This document shows positions 1 through 8,239 of a stretch of 64,000 nucleotides of DNA, piece by piece (position 1 is the first letter of the stretch; each line of letters opens with the position of its first letter). The position numbers and the translations under genes were made by a program. Below the pieces are notes generated by a model that saw nothing but the letters and a program-made list of their open reading frames with translations, ran no database searches and was not told the DNA's origin. The stretch comes from CAXRDE01 sp964229355 (GTDB lineage Bacteria > Cyanobacteriota > Sericytochromatia > UBA7694): positions 372,001-436,000 of the forward strand of contig CAXRDE010000025.1 of NCBI GenBank assembly GCA_964229355.1, written 5' to 3'.

Positions 1-335
1 AAGTCAACACGCAGATCAGCGCAAAAATTGATGAGCTAGAAGGCCTGAGCCAACAGCTCAACCGGCTGGTCAATAACGTCAGCAGCCAGGGTACCGAAAA
101 CAGTGGCGCTTCTCAAAGCGCTCTCAGTGCAGAAGCCGCGCGTCTGCAAGCCAGCATCAGCAGTAAAGAAGCTGAAATCCTGGAGCTGGATCGACGCATT
201 AAGGCCTTGCTGAGCCAAACCGATACGGTGGCCGTGGACCAACAAGAAGCTTACGAAGCCGAGCGCGCCAAACTGATCACCGAAGTGGCCGAAGAAAAAG
301 AGAACCTGGCCCGCATCCAGGCCCAGCTCAACTAG
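1..335 (+). CDS. 3' end of a coiled-coil protein (partial)
   Basis: An open frame enters from the left edge (first full codon at 3) and ends at TAG 333-335, giving about 110 residues. The translation is rich in Glu, Gln, Ala, Leu and Ser with heptad-like spacing, for example around KIDELEGLSQQLNRL and AEEKENLARIQAQLN, so the visible part is probably a coiled coil. There is no membrane segment or recognisable domain, and the N-terminus lies outside the window, so no function can be given. It converges on the minus-strand gene that follows, with only 25 bp between stop codons. Its likely terminator lies inside that neighbour's coding end (389-416). Confidence 0.75.
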   Translation, partial: VNTQISAKIDELEGLSQQLNRLVNNVSSQGTENSGASQSALSAEAARLQASISSKEAEILELDRRIKALLSQTDTVAVDQQEAYEAERAKLITEVAEEKENLARIQAQLN

Positions 336-360
336 TCAGCAAAAACAAAGCTCAGGCAGC

Positions 361-1860
361 TTATTGGCGACTTAAAACATCCACAATCAACCCGTTCAAT
401 TCTGAGCGGGTTTTTTCGTCCACCATACCGGTCATGGCCAGCTTTTTACTGATCTGAAAGGAACGCACCGCCGCATAGGTGTTGTTGTCATAGGTGCCGT
501 TGATTTCCACTTTCTGATACCCCAGCTTGTACAATACCTGTTGCAAGAGGCGCACTTCCCGTCCCTGACTGACATGACCTGGACGATTTGAGGGCCCCAG
601 GTTATCTGTGAGCTGAAAAAAGTCTGCAATGCGCTCGGGAATTTCCGGCAACCGGGCGGTCTTCACCATTTCCAATAACACGTCGGTAAAGGCTTCGCGA
701 CGGGCTTCAATGCTGGCCCACTTTTTAAGCTGCAATACCTGCTGAAACTCCCGCAGCGTGTTTAAAATGGCTTCGCGAGCCGCTTCCTCATAAAAAATAG
801 GCTGCAAAAGCTCGTTTAAGCGATCGCGCGTCGCCCCCTCCACAATGCCCGAAATAGGCAATTTTTGGTCCATTTGAAAGCGGCTTAACTCAGAGAAGGT
901 CTGCAGATCAAATTGTCCGCTGCATTTCACCGGATACCCCAACTGGGCTAACACCTGCTGAGCACGGTATACCTCAAGTCCTTTACTCACAATCCCCATT
1001 TGCCCCATATTGCCCAGGCGAGACTGCAGGGCTTCTCGGGGACGGTTTTCAGCATCGGGTGAGGTATCTTCTTCCTCTTCTTCCTGAGGAAAAGACTGCA
1101 CCTGCTCCAAAAGCAAATCAATAAATTCAGTGATCATTTGGCTTTGAAAAGCATTGGGCGCTAATTGCAGCTGGCCCATTAAAGTACGAATAATATCCTG
1201 CAAAATGTCGTGGGCCTCTTGCTCCGCCAGCACCACAGCCACCACCGGATTTAGCACCTCGCGGGTGGCGGCGTCTACCCAACCCGTGACGGGTAATTTA
1301 TGCAAACTTTGCACCGAACGCACCGCCGTGTAGGTGGGCCGGTCAAAAACCCCTGACACCATTAAAGAATGCCCTTGCTTGCGCAAAGCCCGCTGCAACA
1401 TGTCGACCTCAGGCCCCTGATGCACGGTGGCGGGGCTATTGTCGAGACCAATATCTGAAATCAACTGGTTTGGCGGCGGCCCCTCGGGTTCAGCGACTGC
1501 GTGGGTCTGGCTCTCCGCCTGGCGGGCCTGCGCCTGCGCCTGGGCCTGTAAACGCTCTTCGCGCTGGGCACTGGCTTTGACCGCTCTGGGTAAGAGCTGT
1601 CGCATGCGGGCATGACCCGGCTCTAACTGTAAACCGGCCCTTAAAAAAGCGGTGGCTATGTCCGGGCGGCCCCCTGCATAGGCGATGTAGGCCATGCCCC
1701 AATAAGGCTCAGCCAAATCCTGGCCAAATTCTTCGAGCACAGAACGGTACAGTTCTAAAGCTTTCATCACCAGTGATTTGCTGCTCTTCATGGCCTTTGC
1801 AGACTTCAGAAACTGGCGTGCCTGCGCACAACGTTGCAAACCCTGCTGCAGATCAGCCAT
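361..1860 (-). CDS. TPR-like protein with three peptidoglycan-binding (PG_binding_1-type) domains
   Basis: 499 residues. Residues 1-100 are TPR-like helices, followed by a Gln/Ala-rich linker (about 104-118). Three PG_binding_1-like modules sit at about 147-204, 291-353 and 429-492, each showing the pattern V..G.EV..LQ..L...G, a G.FD..T..A...FQ core and a K.P.TG.VD..TR end. The helical stretches after modules 1 and 2 (about 215-255 and 358-400) also resemble each other, so the protein looks like an internal duplication of [binding module + helix] plus a third module. An acidic run (EEEEEED) lies near 260. No signal peptide is visible, which is odd for a wall-binding module; such domains also occur in cytoplasmic proteins. 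Its ATG overlaps the TAA of the upstream hotdog gene by one base (TAATG), so translation is probably coupled. Confidence 0.8.
   Translation of the reverse strand: MADLQQGLQRCAQARQFLKSAKAMKSSKSLVMKALELYRSVLEEFGQDLAEPYWGMAYIAYAGGRPDIATAFLRAGLQLEPGHARMRQLLPRAVKASAQREERLQAQAQAQARQAESQTHAVAEPEGPPPNQLISDIGLDNSPATVHQGPEVDMLQRALRKQGHSLMVSGVFDRPTYTAVRSVQSLHKLPVTGWVDAATREVLNPVVAVVLAEQEAHDILQDIIRTLMGQLQLAPNAFQSQMITEFIDLLLEQVQSFPQEEEEEDTSPDAENRPREALQSRLGNMGQMGIVSKGLEVYRAQQVLAQLGYPVKCSGQFDLQTFSELSRFQMDQKLPISGIVEGATRDRLNELLQPIFYEEAAREAILNTLREFQQVLQLKKWASIEARREAFTDVLLEMVKTARLPEIPERIADFFQLTDNLGPSNRPGHVSQGREVRLLQQVLYKLGYQKVEINGTYDNNTYAAVRSFQISKKLAMTGMVDEKTRSELNGLIVDVLSRQ
389..416 (+). terminator. Rho-independent terminator inside the opposing gene
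   Basis: AACCCG (389-394) pairs with CGGGTT (407-412). The stem extends inward through T-G, T-A, C-G and A-T pairs to a four-base ATTC loop, and T411-416 forms the U tract. On the plus strand this is a textbook terminator 54 bp after the coiled-coil gene's stop. It lies within the last 18 or so codons of the minus-strand gene at 361-1860. Confidence 0.7.
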
Positions 1861-2399
1861 TAGCCATGCGCCGCCTTGTGTCGTTTTTTCACAGACAGGG
1901 TGAGCTCAAAGCTTGCCACAGGATCCTGGGGACGGTCGGTGGGTACATAAGCGGTCACAGTCACGGTCATATTTTGCCGCTCACCGGTTTCCATGGCGTC
2001 ATCCACCAGCTTTTGCACCGCCAGGCCATCTTCACAGACAAAGTACACATCGCCTTCGGCACGGCGTAAGAACTCGGCCTTAAAATCTTTAAACACCATG
2101 TTCATGGGCAACTTTTGGCGCATAATCGCATTCATGGCCATAAACCCACCGGCACAGTCCGCGCCAGCCGCCAGGGCACCAAAATACATGGAGTTCAAAT
2201 GGTTCTTGCTGCGCCAGGTCAGAGGGATTTTAATCACACAATTTTTATCGCTAATTTCGATAATGCGGGGCTGTAAAAAAAACAGGGTGGGTACTTTGGT
2301 GAGACCAAAGCCCTGCAAAAACAGATTTTCTGAAAAATATTCGGGCAAATACTGTTTCAGGCTTTTCCAATAGGGGTGGGCAGTCAGGGTCGCGAGCAT
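1860..2399 (-). CDS. DUF4442-like hotdog-fold (thioesterase-type) protein
   Basis: 179 residues from the ATG at 2399, chosen because GGAGG (2407-2411) lies 7 nt upstream; a longer frame to 2435 lacks a ribosome site. The pattern resembles DUF4442 proteins of the hotdog superfamily: an N-terminal helical stretch, then IKIPLTWRSKNHLNSMYFGA and AGADCAGGFMAM (the central helix region), then beta strands with E..R.AEG.VYF. Members are usually called putative thioesterases, but the substrate is unknown and no catalytic residue can be assigned by eye. It is first in a two-gene unit with the peptidoglycan-binding protein (one-base overlap) and divergent from the membrane genes at 2466. Confidence 0.7.
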   Translation of the reverse strand: MLATLTAHPYWKSLKQYLPEYFSENLFLQGFGLTKVPTLFFLQPRIIEISDKNCVIKIPLTWRSKNHLNSMYFGALAAGADCAGGFMAMNAIMRQKLPMNMVFKDFKAEFLRRAEGDVYFVCEDGLAVQKLVDDAMETGERQNMTVTVTAYVPTDRPQDPVASFELTLSVKKRHKAAHG

Positions 2400-2428
2400 A
2401 AAAGGTCCTCCAAAATTTCTCTTGCAGT

Positions 2429-2458
2429 TTAACATTTATCTGTTTTTTTGGGTACAAT
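2429..2458 (+). promoter_or_regulatory. Sigma-70-type promoter, probably giving a leaderless mRNA
   Basis: TTAACA (2429-2434), an 18-bp spacer and TACAAT (2453-2458). The seven bases GCCCCAT separate the -10 from ATG 2466, so transcription should begin on or next to the start codon. No Shine-Dalgarno sequence precedes 2466. Confidence 0.55.
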
Positions 2459-2465
2459 GCCCCAT

Positions 2466-2972
2466 ATGTCCACAGTGAACCTGACCGAGTCCCTCAACAG
2501 CCCTGTTTTTTTAGGAGCCTGGGGTAAACCGCTGCTTATTTTGCATAGCCTTATGGCTATCTTATTGCTGGGTGCCATGACCCATAACGTGCTCTTGACC
2601 GTCCCCTACCTCTGGAAGCGCTATAAAAAGGTACGGCTCGAAAAGCTGTATGTAAAAGTGGTACTGGTGGCCTACAGCTTAACCTTTGCCCTGGGTGCTG
2701 TGGTATACCCCAATTACCGTTACCATGTGCGAGACCTTTACTTTGACAAACACATGCCCTGGGCCAGCCATCTCTTTGACATTAAAGAGCACTGGGCAGC
2801 CATTGGCCTGGGAATGGTGGGCGTCTTCTTTTTACTCAGTTTAACCTTTGACCCCCGCAAAGACCGCGAGCGGGTGTTTTTATATGTCTTCTTGTCTTGC
2901 GCGATTACCCTCACCGTCTGGTTTAACCTGATCGCGGGTCTCTGGCTTACCGCCCTGAAAGGGGTCGTTTAA
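2466..2972 (+). CDS. Small polytopic membrane protein, unknown function
   Basis: 168 residues from ATG 2466. An upstream ATG at 2457 overlaps the putative -10 box, so it is unlikely to be transcribed. Four hydrophobic segments are visible at about 20-42, 65-85, 107-128 and 138-160, with basic loops such as WKRYKKVRLEK after the first. Histidines near the first segment (HSLMA, THN) and in YRYHVR could be ligands, as in small heme-binding four-helix membrane proteins, but this is speculation and no family was recognised. The next gene starts directly after this stop (TAA then GTG), so the two are an operon and may form one complex. Confidence 0.75.
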   Translation: MSTVNLTESLNSPVFLGAWGKPLLILHSLMAILLLGAMTHNVLLTVPYLWKRYKKVRLEKLYVKVVLVAYSLTFALGAVVYPNYRYHVRDLYFDKHMPWASHLFDIKEHWAAIGLGMVGVFFLLSLTFDPRKDRERVFLYVFLSCAITLTVWFNLIAGLWLTALKGVV

Positions 2973-3341
2973 GTGTTCGAAGGTTATCTCCAACGCTATC
3001 CCCAACGCTTTTGGTGGACCCTTGGCAGTGGTTTTGTGTTTGTGTACTGCCTGTGTTATTTTCTCACCGAGGTATTGCCCTACCCCAACCTCTGGTATTA
3101 CCCCGTGCTGCGTCGCTGGGAGTGGGGATTCACCCCCTCAGAGGGTCTGAGGATGGGCTGGTATGGCAAAGTGTTGTGGTCTCTCGTCAGTGCCAGCGTC
3201 TTCACCCTACTCTGGGGGCTATCCTGGCCTCTCTGGAAAAAGCGCACTGCCTTTTGGCTGGCTTTCTTTGATCTGGGCGCCATGGCAGCCACGGTTTATG
3301 TACTCTTTTACATTGCACGGGTTTTGAGCACCCGATATTAA
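2973..3341 (+). CDS. Small membrane protein, unknown function
   Basis: 122 residues, starting at GTG 2973 immediately after the previous stop codon. Three hydrophobic segments are visible (about residues 13-33, 66-88 and 93-116) with an aromatic loop between the first two (YPNLWYYPVLRRWEWGF). No family was recognised. Zero spacing to the previous gene implies coupled translation and a joint role for the two membrane proteins. Confidence 0.7.
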   Translation: MFEGYLQRYPQRFWWTLGSGFVFVYCLCYFLTEVLPYPNLWYYPVLRRWEWGFTPSEGLRMGWYGKVLWSLVSASVFTLLWGLSWPLWKKRTAFWLAFFDLGAMAATVYVLFYIARVLSTRY

Positions 3342-3388
3342 GTTATACTGAACTCTATTCGCTTTTGTAATACGACACGGAGATTGAA

Positions 3389-3856
3389 ATGCACCATTGG
3401 TTAATGAAGTCAGAGCCCGATGTCTACGGTCTGGATCGCCTCAAAGCAGAAGGCACCACCGGCTGGGACGGCATTCGGAATTATCAGGCGCGCAATTTTA
3501 TGCGCGACACCATGCAAGTGGGCGATAAGGTGCTGTTCTATCATTCCAATAGCAAGCCTCCGGGTATTGCCGGCACCGCTGTTGTCAGCAAACTTCACCT
3601 GGTAGACCCCACGCAATTTGATCCCACCAGCCCCTATTACGATCCCAAATCCAGCCCCGACAACCCCCGTTGGGAAATGGTCGAACTGCGCTACGAAAGT
3701 CACTTTAAGCACTATCTCCCCCTGGGAGATCTTCGCGCTGAAGCCCCTCTCAAAGACATGCTGCTCCTTAAAAAAGGCATGCGTCTTTCGATTCAGCCGG
3801 TCACTGCCGCTGAATTTAAACATATTCTCAAACTGGGCCAGAAAGGGATTCATTAA
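3389..3856 (+). CDS. EVE domain protein
   Basis: 155 residues that are almost entirely one EVE domain, of the PUA/YTH-like fold that binds modified bases in DNA or RNA. Hallmarks are the start HHWLMKSEPDVYGLDRL, WDGIRNYQARNFMRD, GDKVLFYHSNSKPPGIAG and the SPYYDPKSSPDNPRW loop, all typical of the thymocyte nuclear protein 1-like subgroup. GGAG lies 7 nt before ATG 3389, and a TATACT hexamer at 3344-3349 may be the -10 of the run that follows. Stand-alone EVE proteins are widespread and poorly characterised. Its TAA overlaps the ATG of the HEAT-repeat gene by one base. Confidence 0.9.
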   Translation: MHHWLMKSEPDVYGLDRLKAEGTTGWDGIRNYQARNFMRDTMQVGDKVLFYHSNSKPPGIAGTAVVSKLHLVDPTQFDPTSPYYDPKSSPDNPRWEMVELRYESHFKHYLPLGDLRAEAPLKDMLLLKKGMRLSIQPVTAAEFKHILKLGQKGIH

Positions 3857-4926
3857 TGGCTGAAACACCCAAATTAACCGTGCTACAACAGGTCTACTTA
3901 GAGCTTTTGGAGCATGATCATGAATCCATTCGCGAAGAGGCCGTCAAGCAACTGATTGAAATGATTGATGCCGACGTGGTAGAAGCCCTGGCACAACGTA
4001 TTGAAGACCCTGACTTTTCGGGCATGATGGAAGCCATTTGGTTACTGGGCAAAGCAGAGGCTACCCAGGTCACCGAAATCTTAATTGAACGCTTTCAAGA
4101 AGAAAACGATCCTCAACTGCGCGAAGTCATTGCGGGTGCTTTCGCCGAAATGGGCGATGTGCGCGCCCTACAGGTGCTCATTGACGCCTTAGAAGACGAA
4201 AGCAGCAACGTGCGCGATGCCGCCGCCATTGCCCTGGGTGAAATGCGCGATTCGCGCGCCATTAAGCCTTTAATTCAACGTTTAAAGCCGCCCCATTATC
4301 AGGCGATCGCAGGTTGGGCTCTCGCTTTAATTGGCGATAAACGGGCCATTAAACCGCTGACCAACACCCTGTTGCAGGCCCCTGACGAGTCCGTGCGCGG
4401 CATGGCGGCCAGGGCCCTGGGTAAAATGGCCCACCCCGATGCCGATCAGGCCGTCATCGTGGGCTTAGAAGACGATGATGACAACGTGCTGATCGAAGTG
4501 ATTCGGGTGATTGGTGAACGTCAGCTGGAGCCGTTTTTAAACGACTTAGAAGCCCTTTTTCAGCGCAGTGACTCTGATCGCGTTCAGCTGGCCATTGCGG
4601 TGGCCATGAGCCGCTGCGGGCGCGGAGAAGCATACCGTGACTACCTGTGCGAGGTCTTACAAGAAGACCCTGACTGGGGCGCTCGCCTGAGTGCCTTGAT
4701 CGGCCTGCGTCAAATGCCTTACGAAGAAGTGGAGCGAGACCTTCGCAAAGCTTTAGAAGACGAACACTGGCTGGTGCAAAAAATCGCCGCGCGCTCGCTC
4801 CTGGAGCTTCAAGACGCCATGCTGTTTGAAGCTTTAGAAGAGCTTCTCGGCGATGAAGAAGAAGACATTATGCAGGCCGTCATCGAAAGCAGCTTCTTTG
4901 AATTGCTAGAAAACAACGAAAACTAA
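3856..4926 (+). CDS. HEAT-repeat protein
   Basis: 356 residues, strongly acidic, built from about eight to ten HEAT/PBS-lyase-type repeats. Examples of the repeat core are DPQLREVIAGAFAEMGDVRAL, SNVRDAAAIALGEMRDSRAI, ESVRGMAARALGKM and EHWLVQKIAARSLLEL. No catalytic signature is present; such solenoids are protein-protein scaffolds, and some belong to the phycobilin-lyase HEAT clan without lyase activity. It starts by TAATG overlap with the EVE gene and sits 15 bp before the TPR-AAA+ gene, suggesting that scaffold and ATPase act together. Confidence 0.88.
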   Translation: MAETPKLTVLQQVYLELLEHDHESIREEAVKQLIEMIDADVVEALAQRIEDPDFSGMMEAIWLLGKAEATQVTEILIERFQEENDPQLREVIAGAFAEMGDVRALQVLIDALEDESSNVRDAAAIALGEMRDSRAIKPLIQRLKPPHYQAIAGWALALIGDKRAIKPLTNTLLQAPDESVRGMAARALGKMAHPDADQAVIVGLEDDDDNVLIEVIRVIGERQLEPFLNDLEALFQRSDSDRVQLAIAVAMSRCGRGEAYRDYLCEVLQEDPDWGARLSALIGLRQMPYEEVERDLRKALEDEHWLVQKIAARSLLELQDAMLFEALEELLGDEEEDIMQAVIESSFFELLENNEN

Positions 4927-4941
4927 GAGCAAGAACGACCC

Positions 4942-6285
4942 ATGGGATTTGCAGATGAACTCATTCAGGGCTTACGAGATGCCCTGGCTGCCACACCGCA
5001 GAATAGTGTACTGCGCCGCCATCTGGCGGAAATGCTGATTCAGCACGGTCAGCCCGAGGCTGCCGTTAAAGAACTTAAAACCGTGCTGGAGCAGGAACGC
5101 AGCCCTGAAAACTACCTTTTGTTGGCTGAGGCCTATCAAGATCTCAAAAAATACAGCACCGCTCTTACCCTGCTGGAGACGCTATCTGCGAAGGAACACC
5201 CGCGGGTCGACTATTTATGGGCGCGCCATCATCTGGCCCATGACGCCATTCCTCTGGCGCGAGACCATTATCAACGGGCCTTAAAGCGTTCCCCAGAATT
5301 AAAAGACGAGGCCCTCGAAAAAGCCCTGTTTCTGAGCGTCTCTCTCCACCCCCCTGCTGAGCCTTTAAAAGCCAGTCCAGAGCCGTTGGCTTTAACGCCA
5401 CCCCAGGAATTATTTCCCCGAGAAAAACCGGTGATTGACTTTTCGCAAGTGGGAGGTATGGACAATGTCAAAGCTGAAATTCATGTGAAGTTCATTGCGC
5501 CCTTTAAGCACGCTGAGCTGTACGCCAGCTACGGTAAAAAAAGCGGTGGGGGCGTCTTGCTATACGGCCCGCCAGGCTGCGGCAAAACCCATCTGGCCCG
5601 CGCCAGTGCCGGAGAAGTGGCAGCTCACTTTATCTCGGTGGGTATTCACGAAGTGCTTGATATGTGGCTCGGCCAAAGCGAAAAAAACCTTCATCAATTG
5701 TTTACTTCAGCCCGCCAGCAGCGCCCCTGCGTTTTATTTTTTGATGAGGTAGATGCCCTGGGTAGCAAACGCTCCGACATGCGCCACAGCGCAGGCCGCC
5801 AATTGATCAATCAGTTTTTAATTGAGCTGGACGGCCAAAACCAGAGCAATGAAGGGCTTTTGATTCTGGCAGCCACCAATGCTCCCTGGCAATTGGACAG
5901 CGCCTTTCGACGTCCCGGCCGCTTTGACCGCATTATCTTTGTGCCGCCGCCGGATCTTGCCGGGCGACAGGCTATTTTAGAGATGCTCCTGGCAGGGAAG
6001 CCGGTGGAAGCAATCGATACCGCAGCCCTGGCCCGTAAAACCCCGTATTATTCGGGCGCAGATCTCACCGCACTGGTGGACGCAGCAGTCGAGCAAAAAC
6101 TGAGTGAAGCCCTTCAAAGCGGCAAGCCCGAGCCCCTCAGCCAAAAAGACCTGCTACAGGCGGCCCGAACGGTCCATCCCAGCACCAAAGAGTGGTTTGC
6201 CACAGCAAAAAATTATGCCCTGTATGCCAACCAGGCCGGTCTTTACGACGATATTCTGCGCTATCTCGATCAACACCCTTTGTAA
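4942..6285 (+). CDS. AAA+ ATPase with N-terminal TPR region
   Basis: 447 residues. Residues 1-125 are TPR-like helices (for example NSVLRRHLAEMLIQHGQPEAAVKEL), then a Pro-rich linker, then a single classical AAA module of the FtsH/CDC48 clade. Walker A is GPPGCGKTH with Lys215, Walker B is FFDEVDA with Asp268 and Glu269, and the second region of homology is RRPGRFDRIIFVPPPD. There is no membrane segment and no protease zinc motif, so it is a remodelling ATPase rather than FtsH. The TPR part probably recruits clients or the flanking HEAT and TPR proteins. It ends 2 bp before the next start. The Shine-Dalgarno site is weak. Confidence 0.88.
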   Translation: MGFADELIQGLRDALAATPQNSVLRRHLAEMLIQHGQPEAAVKELKTVLEQERSPENYLLLAEAYQDLKKYSTALTLLETLSAKEHPRVDYLWARHHLAHDAIPLARDHYQRALKRSPELKDEALEKALFLSVSLHPPAEPLKASPEPLALTPPQELFPREKPVIDFSQVGGMDNVKAEIHVKFIAPFKHAELYASYGKKSGGGVLLYGPPGCGKTHLARASAGEVAAHFISVGIHEVLDMWLGQSEKNLHQLFTSARQQRPCVLFFDEVDALGSKRSDMRHSAGRQLINQFLIELDGQNQSNEGLLILAATNAPWQLDSAFRRPGRFDRIIFVPPPDLAGRQAILEMLLAGKPVEAIDTAALARKTPYYSGADLTALVDAAVEQKLSEALQSGKPEPLSQKDLLQAARTVHPSTKEWFATAKNYALYANQAGLYDDILRYLDQHPL

Positions 6286-6287
6286 CC

Positions 6288-7538
6288 ATGCATCGCTATG
6301 CAGAAAGAGTGCAGTGGCTTTTAGACCAACAGCGGTATGGCATGGCGTTGACGGTCTTGCAAGACTGGCTCAGCGAGTCCCCGGACAAGCCCATTATTCA
6401 TGCCTTTTTGGCACTGTGTTATAGCGAAATGCACCAACTCAAGCGCGCACAAACCCACGCCGAACAAGCGGTGGCCCTGGGACCTGACTTAAGCTATAGC
6501 CACTATATTTTGGGGGTCGTTCATCAGGACAAAGGTGAGCTCAAACAGGCCCAACAGGCCTACTTAGAAGCCCTGCGCCTGGACCCCGAAGATCCCGATT
6601 ACCACACCCGTTTGGGGCTGGTCTACTGGCAGCAAAGTCAGTGGAACGCAGCCCTACAAGCTGCCGAACAGGCCCTGGCTTATGCTCCCGACCATATTGA
6701 TGCGCTCAATCTGCGTAGCATGACCCTGGTGCGCATGGGAGCAAGCGCTGAAGCCGTAGAAAACCTCAACCACGCTCTGACCTACGATCCCGAAAATCCC
6801 CGGGTGCATACCAACCGTGGATGGTCCTTGCTGCACGCTCAACAGCACGGCGAAGCCCTGAATGCCTTCCGTGAGGCCCTGCGTCTCGATCCCACCCTGG
6901 CCTGGGCCCGGGAAGGTATGCTCGAAGCCCTCAAAGGGCGCTACCGTCTTTATCGTCTTTTTCAGCGGTATCGCTTTTGGATGTCGCGCTACGGCGGTAA
7001 ACAACAATTGCTCATGATGCTGATCTGGATTGTGGTGTTGCGGCTGGTGTTTAGCTATAGCGGGCGTTCCTGGCCCGCCTTTACCTTAGGGCTCATGGCC
7101 GTATATTTTAGTTTTGTACTCATGACCTGGTTAATGGAGCCCCTGTTTAATGTGGTTTTGTCCTTTGACCCCCACGGGCGCTACTTGCTTAACCCCCAGG
7201 AACGACAGGGTGCAAAGCTCATGAGTGGTTTACTATTGAGCGGCATAGGATTTGGGATTGTGGGCTTTTTTAGTGCCTGGACAAGCCTTTTGCTCAGTGG
7301 TCTATTTTGCGTTTTACTGCTGATCCCCGTGGCTGGAATACAAAGCACCAGCCACGCCCCCCACCGCACCTTTTTAAGCTATTACACCCTCTTTTTAAGC
7401 GTGTTGGCCGCGGGTAGCGTGGTGAGTCATGCCCTGGGCGCGCAAACCGCCTTTCTGTTTAGTCTGATCTGCTTTGGCCTCGGCTGGCTGGCTTTTTCAT
7501 GGACCACCAACCTTTTACACTTGAAATCTTCGGGCTAA
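6288..7538 (+). CDS. TPR protein with a C-terminal multi-spanning membrane domain
   Basis: 416 residues from ATG 6288, 2 bp after the AAA+ stop. Residues 1-215 hold about five TPR units (ALGPDLSYSHYILGVVHQDKG, LDPEDPDYHTRLGLVYWQQ, YDPENPRVHTNRGWSLLHAQ). Residues 240-410 contain about six hydrophobic segments, including LLMMLIWIVVLRLVFSY and LFSLICFGLGWLAFSW. The TPR half is probably cytoplasmic because no signal precedes it. Close packing with the HEAT protein and AAA+ ATPase suggests it anchors that machinery to the inner membrane; this is inference from context. Confidence 0.82.
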   Translation: MHRYAERVQWLLDQQRYGMALTVLQDWLSESPDKPIIHAFLALCYSEMHQLKRAQTHAEQAVALGPDLSYSHYILGVVHQDKGELKQAQQAYLEALRLDPEDPDYHTRLGLVYWQQSQWNAALQAAEQALAYAPDHIDALNLRSMTLVRMGASAEAVENLNHALTYDPENPRVHTNRGWSLLHAQQHGEALNAFREALRLDPTLAWAREGMLEALKGRYRLYRLFQRYRFWMSRYGGKQQLLMMLIWIVVLRLVFSYSGRSWPAFTLGLMAVYFSFVLMTWLMEPLFNVVLSFDPHGRYLLNPQERQGAKLMSGLLLSGIGFGIVGFFSAWTSLLLSGLFCVLLLIPVAGIQSTSHAPHRTFLSYYTLFLSVLAAGSVVSHALGAQTAFLFSLICFGLGWLAFSWTTNLLHLKSSG

Positions 7539-7555
7539 GGCGTCACAATCAAGCT

Positions 7556-8239
7556 ATGCAACATCCATTTCAATCGCTTCTCTTGTGTGCCCTGCTCAGC
7601 ACCTTGCTGGGCATCGTCTTACCTGCTGCCCACGCCCGGCAAAACCCACAGGTGGTCAAACAGTATTTAGAGAGCGTTCTGGGGCCTGGTGTCCAGGTGA
7701 ATATCAGTGAAGATGCTGGAGAAGATGCACGCCAGGAGCGCCGTATCACCCGCGACACCCCACAGATTGCGGCACAAAAAACCCAGCCACAAACATCGCA
7801 GCAAAGCACCACCGAAAACACCGAGCGTACCCAGCAAGAAACCCGCTGGACCTATAACACCACCGAGACCCTGAGCCAGGTGGCGGCACAACCCGGCAAA
7901 CGCTCCATTACCGTGGTGTATCCCGCCAGCGCAGACCACTCCCCTGAGTCTGTGGAGCAACTGGTCAAAGCCGTGGTAGGGCTAAAGCCCGACGAGACCC
8001 TGGTGGTACAGCCTTACAATCCCCCTGCAGCACCTGTCTTTGGCAACAAACCGGAACAAAAACTTTGGCTCTGGGCCCTGGGATGTGTGCTTTTAGGCCT
8101 CTTACTGGGTCTGAGCGCAAGTTTTTATTGGCGCCGTCGCCAGCAACAGCAGAAAATAGCGTATAATGAGGCTTCCAGTGTGCTTTACAGTACACCTCAG
8201 TTTATAGAGGATTCTTCTCATGCGTCTAAGTTACAGTAG
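7556..8239 (+). CDS. Shortened FliF-like (RBM3 + membrane helix) protein
   Basis: 227 residues from ATG 7556; longer in-frame starts lack the clean signal peptide (about 1-27, ending PAAHA). The body resembles the third ring-building region of the flagellar MS-ring protein FliF. QYLESVLGPGVQVNIS matches the LSPILGPGNV..QV motif; a Gln/Thr-rich variable loop follows (about 70-95); then WTYNTTETLSQVAAQPG, a V..V.YP strand, and ESVEQLVKAVVGLKPDETLVV matches the L..LV..AVG....RGD..V motif. One membrane helix follows at about 169-191 with a basic cytoplasmic stop (YWRRRQQQQK). The N-terminal YscJ-like region and the FliG-binding tail of real FliF are missing, and no flagellar genes are nearby. The assignment rests on motif memory only. 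Confidence 0.6.
   Translation: MQHPFQSLLLCALLSTLLGIVLPAAHARQNPQVVKQYLESVLGPGVQVNISEDAGEDARQERRITRDTPQIAAQKTQPQTSQQSTTENTERTQQETRWTYNTTETLSQVAAQPGKRSITVVYPASADHSPESVEQLVKAVVGLKPDETLVVQPYNPPAAPVFGNKPEQKLWLWALGCVLLGLLLGLSASFYWRRRQQQQKIAYNEASSVLYSTPQFIEDSSHASKLQ

Noticed and set aside
3410..3868. Long minus-strand open frame opposite the EVE gene
   Set aside because: It is an exact antisense of a well-conserved EVE domain and has no ribosome site or recognisable motif.
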